A stretch of 64,000 nucleotides of DNA from an uncultured bacterium (GTDB taxonomy: Bacteria > Planctomycetota > GCA-002687715): positions 248,001 through 312,000 of the forward strand of contig CADEGH010000002.1 in the NCBI GenBank assembly GCA_902826835.1. The letters are read 5' to 3'. The position numbers and the translations under genes are program-made. The notes below the pieces were generated by a model. It did no database searches and was not told the DNA's origin. It worked only from the letters and a program-made list of their open reading frames with translations. This document shows positions 17,821 to 26,981 of the stretch, in pieces. Positions within the stretch are counted from its first letter, which is position 1. Each line of letters opens with the position of its first letter.

Positions 17821-18192
17821 TCATGCACCGGAGGCTTCTGACCGCTTCAAGATTCCCTCCAACGAGCAGAGGAATGACTCCACGCATGTCAAATCGGTCC
17901 GCAGCTTCGTCGAGAAGTGCGTCACCTCCGAGTCGCCGAGCTCGACTGAAAAGCAGAATCTCCCGGGCAGGTCCCCTTCGGTGACCACCACCAGGACACT
18001 TGCCCGGTTCGAGCCGAGTTCCACCCGCATGGAACTCGATTCACCTCGTGAGATGCGAGCAAGGCCTTCGTAGAGCACCCGAAGGGCCTGCGTTCCCAAC
18101 GTTACATCTCCAACGTACGTCAGGGACCTACCGCGATACGCGCCTGCTTCAGGATGGTATTTCCAATGGATGATCGAAAGCCGCGTCAGCAT
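17821..18192 (-). CDS. Hypothetical protein
   Basis: 123 residues from the ATG at 18192 (GGTGGA 4 nt upstream). The same frame stays open to an ATG at 18510, but the extra 106 residues are Pro/Ser/Thr-rich and not convincingly coding, so I prefer the shorter form. The sequence (LTYVGDVTLGTQALRVLYEG, ASVLVVVTEGDLPGRFCFSV) looks like a small alpha/beta protein without export signals. Family not recognised. It is separated by 229 bp with no visible gene from the broken gene downstream. Confidence 0.42.
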   Translation of the reverse strand: MLTRLSIIHWKYHPEAGAYRGRSLTYVGDVTLGTQALRVLYEGLARISRGESSSMRVELGSNRASVLVVVTEGDLPGRFCFSVELGDSEVTHFSTKLRTDLTCVESFLCSLEGILKRSEASGA

Positions 18193-18784
18193 CGTTCCAC
18201 CAGCATCGAGTCGAATTGGCCTCAACCGGAATGCTGAGCCGCCCGAGGTCGTTCGAAGCGTCGCGATGTCAATCACGCCGGTTGATCTCCACGTGGATGT
18301 TCCGGTCACCGTTGGGCCTATGAAGTGAAGCGGCGGCTCCTGGGTGGCCGGAGTCTGCGCACGAAGTGTACCCAAGCGAAGGCGCCGACCTGAGAGAGTC
18401 GTCCTACCAGGTGGAGCAGCGGAGCAGAAGAAGTCGTTCCGAGCGCAGCCGACCTGAGTGGTGGGGCTCGGGGCCGTGGCGATCAAACTGGGCGACGGAA
18501 AAAGGGACACCGTCGGGTCTCACGCCGTCTGGAGAGTGATACCCAGTGGAGGTCGTGTCGGCATGGACCACTCGACTCGACGGATCCACGACCTCGGTAG
18601 AAATCAGCCCCCCAGGGCAAGACAATTCTCCGGCATCGTCGCCCAGAGACTCCGGTCCATCGGTCCGTGACTAACCAGTGACGGAAAACGCCGAAGGGCG
18701 GCCGTAAGAAGTGGTGTCCGCAAGCGCTTCGGCGAGAAAACCCGCCAGGGCTCCGCCGATGGGCCTCGCGGAGGGAGATTTGCC
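18193..18784. other. Gene-poor stretch of about 590 bp
   Basis: Overlapping open frames occur on both strands, but none combines a ribosome binding site with recognisable content. If the preceding hypothetical gene really starts at 18510, the first 320 bp belong to it. The rightmost 100 bp should contain the promoter of the thioredoxin-like gene, whose ribosome binding site (GGAGGGAGA) lies at the end of this stretch. No tRNA, repeat or insertion element is seen. Confidence 0.5.
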
Positions 18785-19732
18785 ATGCGCCCAATGTTCG
18801 AACGTGTTGGCAGCCGACTCGTGCTCTTCATGATTCTGGGATGCAGCTTGTCGATCGGCCTCGCCCAGGAGCGTCCCGTGATCCCGTGGCAGCGGTCGAT
18901 GGCGGAAGCACAGGCCGCCGCGGCTGTGGACGGCAAACCCATCCTCCTCCTGCAACTCCTGGGCAATCTGGATGAGGAACTCTGCTGAACGAACGCGAGA
19001 ACCCTGAGAGCCGTGTTGCTCTCGAATCTCGAGGTGATCAGGTTCCTGAGTTCGGAAGTGGTTCCCTGCTGGGAGTCCTTACGATCAGTTCCCGTCGTAA
19101 CCCTCGATGCCGGCGGCGGACGCGTCCTGAAGCGAACTCTCGGCGGCAACACGGCGTTTTTTCTCTGTTCGCCCCGCGGAGAAGTCGTCGATGTCTATCC
19201 CGGTGTCCTGACGCCGGAGGACTTTCTCGCCGTCGTCGCCGAGGGCATGTCAATCTTGCGAGCGGGCGGTCACGAGGGTCTCGAACAACGAGTCCTGAAC
19301 GTCCACCGTTTGGCCCAAAGCGACAGCCACCTGCCCTTTGGATCGGTCCCGATCTCAGCGTCGAAAGCACTCGTGGAAAGCCCGCTCCTCAAGGGCCTCA
19401 GCCTGAGGTCGGAATTCCCTGCGCCCGGCCCGTCTCTCCCCGGACTGGAACTGACTTGGGAACTGAGCAAGCAACCGGCCACTTCCATGCAGGTCATTGC
19501 AAACTTGGGACTCCCTGCGGTTCCTGATCTCGGACGACGGGTGGTCGATGCCGATTCCCAACAGAATCGGACGGCAGTGCGGCGGTTAGTTCATCAAATG
19601 CTGGCCTCCACGCAACGGCTGCACACCCCGGAGGAGCTGAAGGAGCCGGTCTTCAAGGGAATCCTCCACCTGGACTTGGACGACCCGTGGCTCGGGCTGG
19701 TCGGATTCGAGATTCCCGGGTCGCCGCGTTGA
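18785..19732 (+). CDS. Thioredoxin-like exported protein with in-frame UGA: candidate selenoprotein
   Basis: The ATG at 18785 follows GGAGGGAGA and starts a signal peptide (LVLFMILGCSLSIGLAQ). After 67 codons, ending LLQLLGNLDEELC, comes TGA (18986-18988). The same frame then stays open for 247 codons (TNARTLRAVLLSNLEVIRFL ... ) to a stop at 19730-19732, giving 315 residues if the UGA is read. The join is seamless (DEELC-UGA-TNARTLRAVLL) and the downstream half has normal codon use and thioredoxin-like blocks (GGNTAFFLCSPRGEVVDVYP). An 11 bp two-part hairpin lies just 3' of the UGA at SECIS-like spacing. Selenocysteine next to Cys would form a redox centre. The alternative is a recent nonsense mutation; internal re-initiation at 19013 (GTG) is also possible. 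Confidence 0.6.
18996..19031 (+). promoter_or_regulatory. SECIS-like hairpin 3' of the in-frame UGA
   Basis: Lower stem CGAGA (18996-19000) pairs with TCTCG (19027-19031); an internal loop (ACCCT / GAA) separates it from an upper stem GAGAGC (19006-19011) with GCTCTC (19018-19023). The apical loop is CGTGTT (19012-19017), with G as its second base. The loop starts 23 nt after the UGA. Bacterial SECIS elements are known to sit inside the coding region right after the UGA, with an apical loop roughly 16-37 nt downstream carrying a G in its first two positions; all of this fits. Short CGAGA/TCTCG words are common in this genome, so chance is possible. Confidence 0.5.
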
Positions 19733-19984
19733 CCGCGCCTTAAACGAATCTTAGTTCAAGGGGGGATGCGAACGACGATTGCGACGGTGCCGGAACGTGT
19801 TCCTGAGGTAACGACAGCACACGAGGACAGGGAAGGGACCGAGGAGGGGGTGTTGGCAGAGGGATTGCTGGGGTGGGAGGGTGCCCAATCTCGGCAGCGG
19901 GATTGGGGACCGCGGGGCGGCGGCCGTAGCGTGGGCCGTGAACTTCGTCGTCCGTCGTCCGTCCAATCGCGTGGAAGGTACGCC

Positions 19985-22900
19985 ATGCACCGAGTTTCGT
20001 TCGCCCTGGTCGCGGGGTTTTTCGCCTTGAACGCCGTGGGTCAAATTCCGTCGCTTTCGGATGAGGGTCTCCGGGCCGTCAAAGACGCCATCGCGCGGGG
20101 CGACCTGCCCCTGGCGCGCGAGCGGCTCGCCGCCCTCCCCCGCTCGCAGGAACCAGCGGGTCAGGCGGAGCGCGATTTGTTGGATGCGGCCGTCGCACCC
20201 CGCGGCGTTCGAACCAAGCGGCTCCTGGCGGTAGCGGCAACGCACTCCTCCGAGCCGGTCGGCCTGACCGCGCTCGTGGCGGCCATGGGACTCAGCCTGC
20301 CCGAGGTCCTCGCCTACCCCGGCAAAGACGACCCCGCGGATCGGGACGGACCGCATGACGAACCGTCGCTCGCCGATCTCGCGATGGCCTGCCAACCCCT
20401 CGTCGTCGCTTGGGAAGCGAAGGACGCCGCCAATCCGGAGGTGGCATTTGCCCGCGACCTGCTCACCCGACTGCTGATCGGCAACCACTCCGACCATCTC
20501 TCCGAACTGCGCATCCTCGCGAACACCCCGATTCCCGTGCCGCGCCCGCTGGCCGAGCCCATGAACGTGCTCGCCTTCCCCGGACCGGTCGACGACGCAG
20601 CCAGCCTCGAGCCCTGGATCCACGGACGCCCCCCCACCGCCGCGGTGCTGGACTTGCAGATCGCGTCCGAAGGCCCCCCCGCCATCCCCGCGCTGCCTCC
20701 CGGCCGCTACGTATTGGAAGTGCGATCGCTGCGGACCGGCTTTCGATCGCTCCGTCGTCTGCTCGTCTCGGATCTGGATATCGCGGTGCAGTGCTCGCCG
20801 ACCTCGAGCGTAGTGCTCGCGACCGTGAACGGGGCGCCCGCGCCGGGCGCGAAGATTGCGATCACACCTCCCTCCACCCCGGAGGCGCCCATCCCACCGA
20901 TCTCGGCCGTCACCGATGCCCAGGGTCTCGCGTGGATCGAGCATCCTGACGCCGTGTGGAACAACGCCGAAGTGAGTGCGACTTTCGAACGCGACGGTGG
21001 CCAACATCGCGCGCGGACGCAGATCCACCGACATTACGAGGAGATCATCGACCGCCGTTACACCACGCACCTCATGGTCGAGCGGCCCCTCGTCCGCCCC
21101 GGAGAGACCTTGCCGGGGCGAGTCTTGATCCGCAAACACCAAGCGACGAAGGCTCCGGCGGCCCGCGAGGAAGGGCGCGCCCCGCAGAGCTCGCCGGCCG
21201 CCAACCAGCCGATCGCCCTGCGCATTCACGTCCCCGGCCAGGAGCCCGAGGTGCGGAAGGCCACCACGGATGCCGACGGGATTCACGCATTCGAGGTGAA
21301 CATCCCGCGGAGTGCGCCTCCCGGCGGAGTCATGATCGAAGCGTTCCTGCCCATCGCCAAGGACGATCCGGCCGGCCTCGGATTCGAGACCTTCCCCGAC
21401 GGAAGCCGCTGGCACCAACTTGTGAAACGCGAGGTGGCGGAGCTGCGCGAGTTCGTGAAGCCCCCGTTGTTCTTGAGCATGGCGGGCCCTTCTTCTTGGA
21501 AGCAGGGCGAAGCGGATCCGGTGCTCACCGTCAGCGCGACCTACCCCACGGGGACTCCCGCCGTGGGCCAACGCGGCACTTTGCAGTTCAATCTGGGGCC
21601 GTACTCGCACCGTGAGACTTTCGCCCTCGACGCACGCGGCGAAGCGCAGATCACGCTCGCCCTCTCCTCCCTCGCGCTGAAGCCAACGGGCCACTCGGTT
21701 CAGACCACGGTCAGCGTCACCGCTCCCGACGGCCAGACTCTCACCGCACGCCACAGCGTGTCGATCGCCGCCCCGGCCAACCCGGCCGAGGCCGCCGATC
21801 CACAACCCACGGAAGAACTCTCGGTTCGATTCGAGCGGCCCTCGACCACCTGGCGGGAGGGCGAAGAAATCGTGATTCTCCTTTCCGGTCCCGCTCACAC
21901 CGCGGTGTTGGTGACGGCGGTGCGCACTCACCACATGGAGGCCCGTGCGGTGGTCCTCGATGCTCGGGGACAGGGGCGCGCGAGCTTCCTCGTGCGCAGC
22001 TCGTGGGCTCCGGAGGTGACCTTCCAAGCGCTCACGCCCCGCAGTTCGGGCGACCGCCCCGTCTGGCGCCGTCGGCGCTCATTCGGAAATTCGGCGTTGA
22101 CCCTGATCGCCAAGATCCTGCCGCGCGCCGAGCGGCTCGAACTCGTGGTCACGCCTGGCCAGCCCGTGTACCGGCCCGGCGAAGAGGCCGAAGTGCGACT
22201 CGCCGTGAAGGATGAAGAGGGACAACCTCACCGCGGCACCGTCTGCCTCGCGGTCGTCGACGAAACCCTGTTCTCGCTCGAGGAGGATCGCACTCCCGAG
22301 CCGCGCAGCGCCCTCACTCCGCCGTGGTTCGCGACCCAAAACCAAACCGCCAACACCGAGGGACCCGGCTCGCCGTGGCTGGCCCTCGGCGAAGTCCTCA
22401 AAGAAGGCGGCGTCCCCGAACCAATGGCCTCGGCCGCGATGTTGCGGTCGGGCGGCGGCGGAGGCGGGTCCTTTGGCGGTCGCGGCGGTGGCAAGAGCGC
22501 CGACGCCCCGATCCGCAAGAACTTTCGCTCGAGCGCGGCCTGGTTCGCGAAGATCCCAGTCGGCAGTGACGGTCTCGCCACCGTCCGTTTCAAACTGCCC
22601 GACAATCTGACCCGCTGGCGCATCACCGCGGTAATGGTCGACGACGGTCGCGGCGCCGCCCTGACCAAAGCCGAGTTTCGCACCGCGCTTCCGGTTTCGA
22701 CCAATCCGGTGCTCCCGCGATTTCTCCGGGTCGGCGACCGCGCCGATTTGGAAGTGCGCGTCGACCAGGAAGGCAAGTCGGCGCTTCGGGGCACTCTCGC
22801 CACTTCCATCGAGGGCGACGCGAGCGGCCCCGCGGTCCGGCGCGACCTCGAAATCCCCGCCCAGGGCAGCGCTGTGGGTGTGATCGCCGTGCAAGCCGAC

Positions 22901-25900
22901 CGCGTCGGACAGGCTCGTTGGAGCGCCGCCTTCGAACAAGAAGGGGTCGCTCTCGATCGCACCGAGGTGAGCCTGCCGATCTCGAGCGACACGACCGAAG
23001 ACGTTTTCGCGACGACCGAGATGCTCGAATCCGCGCTCGAACTGTCCCTCGCGATTCCCAAGGACTCGCGGGTGGTTCGACGGGAGCTCGAAGTCATGGG
23101 CTCGCTCGAAGCCATGCTGGCCGAGTCGTCGAACTGGCTTACGGACTATCCCTACGGCTGCGCCGAACAGACCGCCAGTCGCCTGGTGCCACTGTTCGTG
23201 GCTTCCCATGCCCGCCTGGCTCGGGTCCTGGGAGGCGCGGACCTCCGGCCGGAACTCGACGCTGCCGCCGCGCGGCGCCTCGAGACCGGCCTCGCGCGGC
23301 TCCGCTCCCTGCAGCAGGCGGACGGCGGATTTGCGTGGTGGGCCGGCAACCAGTCGGATCGCCTCGTGAGTGCGCTCGTGCTCCGCACGTTGACGATGGC
23401 CGTCGAGGCGAAGATCCGCACGGAACCCTACGGCGTCAGGCTCAGCCACCTCCTGCCGATCGTCAATTCGGCGGCGGGCCGCTTCGCCAATCCGGATCCG
23501 GCTCAGCACTACGGGTTGACCGCACCCTCGAAGGCGGTCAAGCGGCGCCACGATCGTCACCAGCTCGACGTCGTGGCGGACGCGGAAATTGTCGCGGCGG
23601 CCCTCCTGCTCGGGGGAGACTCGCGAGAACTGGTCGCGGCGGGCAAGAACCTCGCCGTCGTCCCCCACTTGCCGACGGGCCTGGCCGCGCGCTTGGGGTT
23701 CGGCCTCGCGCGAGCTGGAGAGGGCGTCGCGGCGCGGCGCCTCGCCGCGCTCGTGACCGAACGCCTGCAATCGAACGAGTTCCCCTCGCGCGCGCCGTGG
23801 CTCGCGGAGAGCCGCGCGAGCGTGCTCGCCGCCTCCCTTGATTTGATCGGGGAAGTCGAACCGGACTCGCCGCTGCGCGCCACCATCATCGGCGGCCTCC
23901 TCCGACGCTTTGCCAAGGGCGAACTGGACCACACCTTCGGAACTGCTGCCACCGTGCTCGCCCTCTCTCGCGAGCGCGTGCGCCATCCGGAGCTCGGCGG
24001 GAGTGGAGAAGGTGTGCTCGCGATCCGCACCGCGGAAGGATCAACCGAACATCGGATCAAGGAGCAAAAGGGGGCGCAGCGGATCGAGCTCCCGATCGGA
24101 ACCGGCCCGGTCTCCATGCAGCGTCGTGGCGGGCCCGCCCCCATCGTGTCCTTGCGCCTGACCACGAGCGAGCCGGCGGCTACCGCGGCGGCGCGTTGGT
24201 CACCGATCCGGGTGACCCGCGCGCTGCTGCGTCAGTCCGCCACGACCGAGGGAAAACCCGAGCTCGTGGCCACTGAGGGTTCGCTGGAGCAGGGCGAACT
24301 CTATTTCCTGAGACTCTCGATCGAAGCTCCCCCGGACCTTTCGTACTTGCTCGCCGACTGTCCGCTACCGGCCGGATTCGAGGTGGCGAGCTCCCACTCC
24401 GCCTACGAGGTCCGCGACGATCGGGTTTCGATCGGCATTCCCGAGATGCCCGAGTCGGGCAAACTCGAATTCGAAATCCCGCTCATCCCCGCGATCCGCG
24501 GCCGATTCCTGTGGCCACCGAGCACGGTCTTCGCGATGTACGAACCGGAGCTGCGCGGCCGCTCCGCCGGGGCATCGGTCGAGGTCAAGGCTCGCACTCC
24601 CAAGGCGGGGTTGAAGTCCCAACTGCGGATTCTCGATCACGACAGCCTCCAGGTCCACGTGCAGGCGCTGATGCGACGCACGCTCGAAGAGCTGAAGAAT
24701 GGAACCAGGAAGGGGCTCGATGAGGTAGGCCGCTGGCCGACCACTTCCCCCTCCGAGTGGCTGCGCAACGACTTTGTCTCGGCAGCGGGAAGCCGTCTGC
24801 TCGACGACGAAGAACTCGGGCGGGCGTGGGTCCGCGCCCTCGGCGGCGATCCCAAAGCGGAGTACCGCGGAGCGGCGCTCGCCAATCTCGAGAAGCGCAT
24901 CGGCGCGCCCGACTTTGCGGAGAAGTTCGCGTCGATCCTCGCCGATTCGGGACTCGGCACTTATGCCGCAAGTACGCTGACCACCACGGAAGACGGATCC
25001 TTGGATCGGCGGCTCTATCGACTCGTCGCCCTGCGCAGCCAAACCGTCGACTCCCGAAAGTCTGCTCTCGCGCAGTACGCGACCTTGGTCCGCACCTATC
25101 TCGGCGGCAAGTCCCCGGCGGGGCTCACCGAAGACAAGGTGCCTTTCCTTTTGGCCCTCTTCCAAGTGCGGGCAGGAAAGCCGGAGGGGGAATTCGCAGA
25201 TTGGCCAGTGGCCCTCCGCGACGCCGCAATCGCCTCCGCCTTCGTGCGAGACGCCGTGGCCACCGTCGATGATTCGAGCGTCGAAAGTGGGCAGGAAATC
25301 CTCGCGATCACCAACGAGGTCGTGGATGTGCTCAGACAGAGCCGCCTGAAAGACCCAAGGCTCGCGGCGGCGCTGACGATGCAAATCCTGGGCACTCCCA
25401 CTTGGCCGGAGCGAGGCGCCGCTCGCCCCGAAGTCTTCGACGAGATAACCACGCAATTCGCAAAACGCCGCGCCTTGGTCTGGGCGGAGATTTCCCGAAG
25501 CCTCCTGCCGTGGCTGCATGAGTTTGGCGCGGACGACACCCCCTACTCCCGAATCCTCGGCAGTCTGAGCGAGAAGGAGCGGCAACTCTGGATCGAACAG
25601 ACTCTGCCGGCACTCGGTCGCTACCTGCCGAAGCCCAAGCCCTCGGAGGCGGCCTTGGGAGTCCTCGTCCTGGAGCGCCTCGATTCGGAAGCCGCCGCAA
25701 AGTCCCAGACCCTTCTTCTCCAACTCTTCCTGAGCGGAGTCCCCGAGTGGCGGGGTCGCGCGAGCCAACATCTGAGCCCGGCCAGCATGGCTTCGTTGCC
25801 GGTGTCGGTCTTGATCCGCGAGCTTCAGACTCAGGGTGGCATCGAGCGCTGCCTCGAAGAGATCGGCCGGCGCGACCTCGGGACGCAGCGCGCCGCGATT

Positions 25901-26962
25901 GACCAGTCAGACGTGCTCCAGGACGAAGATCTCCTCGCTCGGCTCGCCGAAGTGGTGAAGCCCGAGGCGCTGATCGGTCGCCCCCTGAACCGGCTTCTCC
26001 CCTTGGCGAGCGCGCTCGCGGCCCAAGGTCGCGGCAACGACCAATCCCGAGCCGCCATCCTTCGGGCCTTGGTCGCGAGTGGTGATGTCGAGGGGCTTGG
26101 CCGCATGCTGGCCAGCCCGCAGCATCCGACCGCCCGGGCACTGCTCTTGCGCGCGTTCCTCCAACTCGGCGGGAAAAACGTGGCGTGGCAGAGCGACGAT
26201 CCCGGGCGCCAAGATTGGATCCAGCGTTTGGCGGCATTCCAAGGTTCGGGCCCGGCCTTGGCGGCACTGCGCACCGAGCTCCTCTCCGGGAATCCGCCGC
26301 CGGAAGTGGCGACACAACTCTGGTGGATCTTGGCGCGCCACGCCCAATTCGAGGACCTGTTGACCATCCCACTCGGGACGACCACCGCCGAACCCGCGGT
26401 GCTCGAGAATTTGCTCGGACGAGTGCGGTCCGACGAGATCCTCGCGCGCTGGCGCGCGCCCTGGGACGGAGAAGGGACACTGGACACGATCCTGCGCCAT
26501 GCCCCCGCGTCCCTGATCGCCGAGCTTCTGCCGTCGGCCATCAAAGCCTTCCCCCTCGAACGCGGCGGCACGCGCGCAGTCATCGCGCGCGCCGAAGCGA
26601 ATCTGCTCCTCCCTCGGCTCTTGCTTGTGCTTCCGAACTACGAACCGAAGGCGGCCCTGCGCCTCTTGGACGTAATCTCCAGGGATCCCGTCAAGAGTGA
26701 AACTGTGTCCGCCGCTCTGATCGAACACTCGGCGCCGCGCGTCCGGCAGGCCGCCGCATCCACTCTTCATCGACTGACGGGAATTGCCGTGCCGTACCGG
26801 GGGCCGAAGGACGAACCCCTCATCGCCGACGCCGAGAACGACGAAGACGCGCGGAAGGCCGGTCTCGTGCGCTTGCGCCGCGAAGGGCTCGCCGCCGCCA
26901 ACTCTGGGGCCTCACCCCGCGTTCGACGAGCCGCTGCGTTGCTCGGGCTCCACCTGAATTGA
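19985..26962 (+). CDS. Giant alpha-2-macroglobulin family protein with intact thioester motif
   Basis: 2325 residues. The ATG at 19985 follows GGAAGG and gives a signal peptide (ALVAGFFALNAVGQ). The N-terminal half holds MG-type beta domains (LVRPGETLPGRVLIRK, GQPVYRPGEEAEVRLAV). A glycine-rich segment near residue 825 (SGGGGGGSFGGRGGGKS) marks the bait region, followed by the A2M core (SSAAWFAKIPVGSDGLATV, LPDNLTRWRITAVMV). The thioester motif YGCAEQ has its Cys at about residue 1059 (CxEQ conserved), followed by the alpha-alpha toroid and a receptor-like domain to about 1525. A helical extension of about 800 residues, possibly HEAT-like, completes it. A2Ms trap proteases or crosslink to targets; no pbpC partner is adjacent. 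The length is well above the usual 1500-1900. Confidence 0.92.
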   Translation: MHRVSFALVAGFFALNAVGQIPSLSDEGLRAVKDAIARGDLPLARERLAALPRSQEPAGQAERDLLDAAVAPRGVRTKRLLAVAATHSSEPVGLTALVAAMGLSLPEVLAYPGKDDPADRDGPHDEPSLADLAMACQPLVVAWEAKDAANPEVAFARDLLTRLLIGNHSDHLSELRILANTPIPVPRPLAEPMNVLAFPGPVDDAASLEPWIHGRPPTAAVLDLQIASEGPPAIPALPPGRYVLEVRSLRTGFRSLRRLLVSDLDIAVQCSPTSSVVLATVNGAPAPGAKIAITPPSTPEAPIPPISAVTDAQGLAWIEHPDAVWNNAEVSATFERDGGQHRARTQIHRHYEEIIDRRYTTHLMVERPLVRPGETLPGRVLIRKHQATKAPAAREEGRAPQSSPAANQPIALRIHVPGQEPEVRKATTDADGIHAFEVNIPRSAPPGGVMIEAFLPIAKDDPAGLGFETFPDGSRWHQLVKREVAELREFVKPPLFLSMAGPSSWKQGEADPVLTVSATYPTGTPAVGQRGTLQFNLGPYSHRETFALDARGEAQITLALSSLALKPTGHSVQTTVSVTAPDGQTLTARHSVSIAAPANPAEAADPQPTEELSVRFERPSTTWREGEEIVILLSGPAHTAVLVTAVRTHHMEARAVVLDARGQGRASFLVRSSWAPEVTFQALTPRSSGDRPVWRRRRSFGNSALTLIAKILPRAERLELVVTPGQPVYRPGEEAEVRLAVKDEEGQPHRGTVCLAVVDETLFSLEEDRTPEPRSALTPPWFATQNQTANTEGPGSPWLALGEVLKEGGVPEPMASAAMLRSGGGGGGSFGGRGGGKSADAPIRKNFRSSAAWFAKIPVGSDGLATVRFKLPDNLTRWRITAVMVDDGRGAALTKAEFRTALPVSTNPVLPRFLRVGDRADLEVRVDQEGKSALRGTLATSIEGDASGPAVRRDLEIPAQGSAVGVIAVQADRVGQARWSAAFEQEGVALDRTEVSLPISSDTTEDVFATTEMLESALELSLAIPKDSRVVRRELEVMGSLEAMLAESSNWLTDYPYGCAEQTASRLVPLFVASHARLARVLGGADLRPELDAAAARRLETGLARLRSLQQADGGFAWWAGNQSDRLVSALVLRTLTMAVEAKIRTEPYGVRLSHLLPIVNSAAGRFANPDPAQHYGLTAPSKAVKRRHDRHQLDVVADAEIVAAALLLGGDSRELVAAGKNLAVVPHLPTGLAARLGFGLARAGEGVAARRLAALVTERLQSNEFPSRAPWLAESRASVLAASLDLIGEVEPDSPLRATIIGGLLRRFAKGELDHTFGTAATVLALSRERVRHPELGGSGEGVLAIRTAEGSTEHRIKEQKGAQRIELPIGTGPVSMQRRGGPAPIVSLRLTTSEPAATAAARWSPIRVTRALLRQSATTEGKPELVATEGSLEQGELYFLRLSIEAPPDLSYLLADCPLPAGFEVASSHSAYEVRDDRVSIGIPEMPESGKLEFEIPLIPAIRGRFLWPPSTVFAMYEPELRGRSAGASVEVKARTPKAGLKSQLRILDHDSLQVHVQALMRRTLEELKNGTRKGLDEVGRWPTTSPSEWLRNDFVSAAGSRLLDDEELGRAWVRALGGDPKAEYRGAALANLEKRIGAPDFAEKFASILADSGLGTYAASTLTTTEDGSLDRRLYRLVALRSQTVDSRKSALAQYATLVRTYLGGKSPAGLTEDKVPFLLALFQVRAGKPEGEFADWPVALRDAAIASAFVRDAVATVDDSSVESGQEILAITNEVVDVLRQSRLKDPRLAAALTMQILGTPTWPERGAARPEVFDEITTQFAKRRALVWAEISRSLLPWLHEFGADDTPYSRILGSLSEKERQLWIEQTLPALGRYLPKPKPSEAALGVLVLERLDSEAAAKSQTLLLQLFLSGVPEWRGRASQHLSPASMASLPVSVLIRELQTQGGIERCLEEIGRRDLGTQRAAIDQSDVLQDEDLLARLAEVVKPEALIGRPLNRLLPLASALAAQGRGNDQSRAAILRALVASGDVEGLGRMLASPQHPTARALLLRAFLQLGGKNVAWQSDDPGRQDWIQRLAAFQGSGPALAALRTELLSGNPPPEVATQLWWILARHAQFEDLLTIPLGTTTAEPAVLENLLGRVRSDEILARWRAPWDGEGTLDTILRHAPASLIAELLPSAIKAFPLERGGTRAVIARAEANLLLPRLLLVLPNYEPKAALRLLDVISRDPVKSETVSAALIEHSAPRVRQAAASTLHRLTGIAVPYRGPKDEPLIADAENDEDARKAGLVRLRREGLAAANSGASPRVRRAAALLGLHLN

Positions 26963-26981
26963 CCGGGGGCAATGCGCCGAG

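Noticed and set aside
18404..18625. Possible frameshift joining two minus-strand frames upstream of the hypothetical gene at 17821
   Set aside because: Neither fragment resembles a known family, so a frameshift claim would be unsupported.
19751..22027. Long minus-strand open frame (758 codons) opposite the A2M gene
   Set aside because: High GC leaves antisense frames open; composition is Arg/Gly-rich and the A2M reading is certain.
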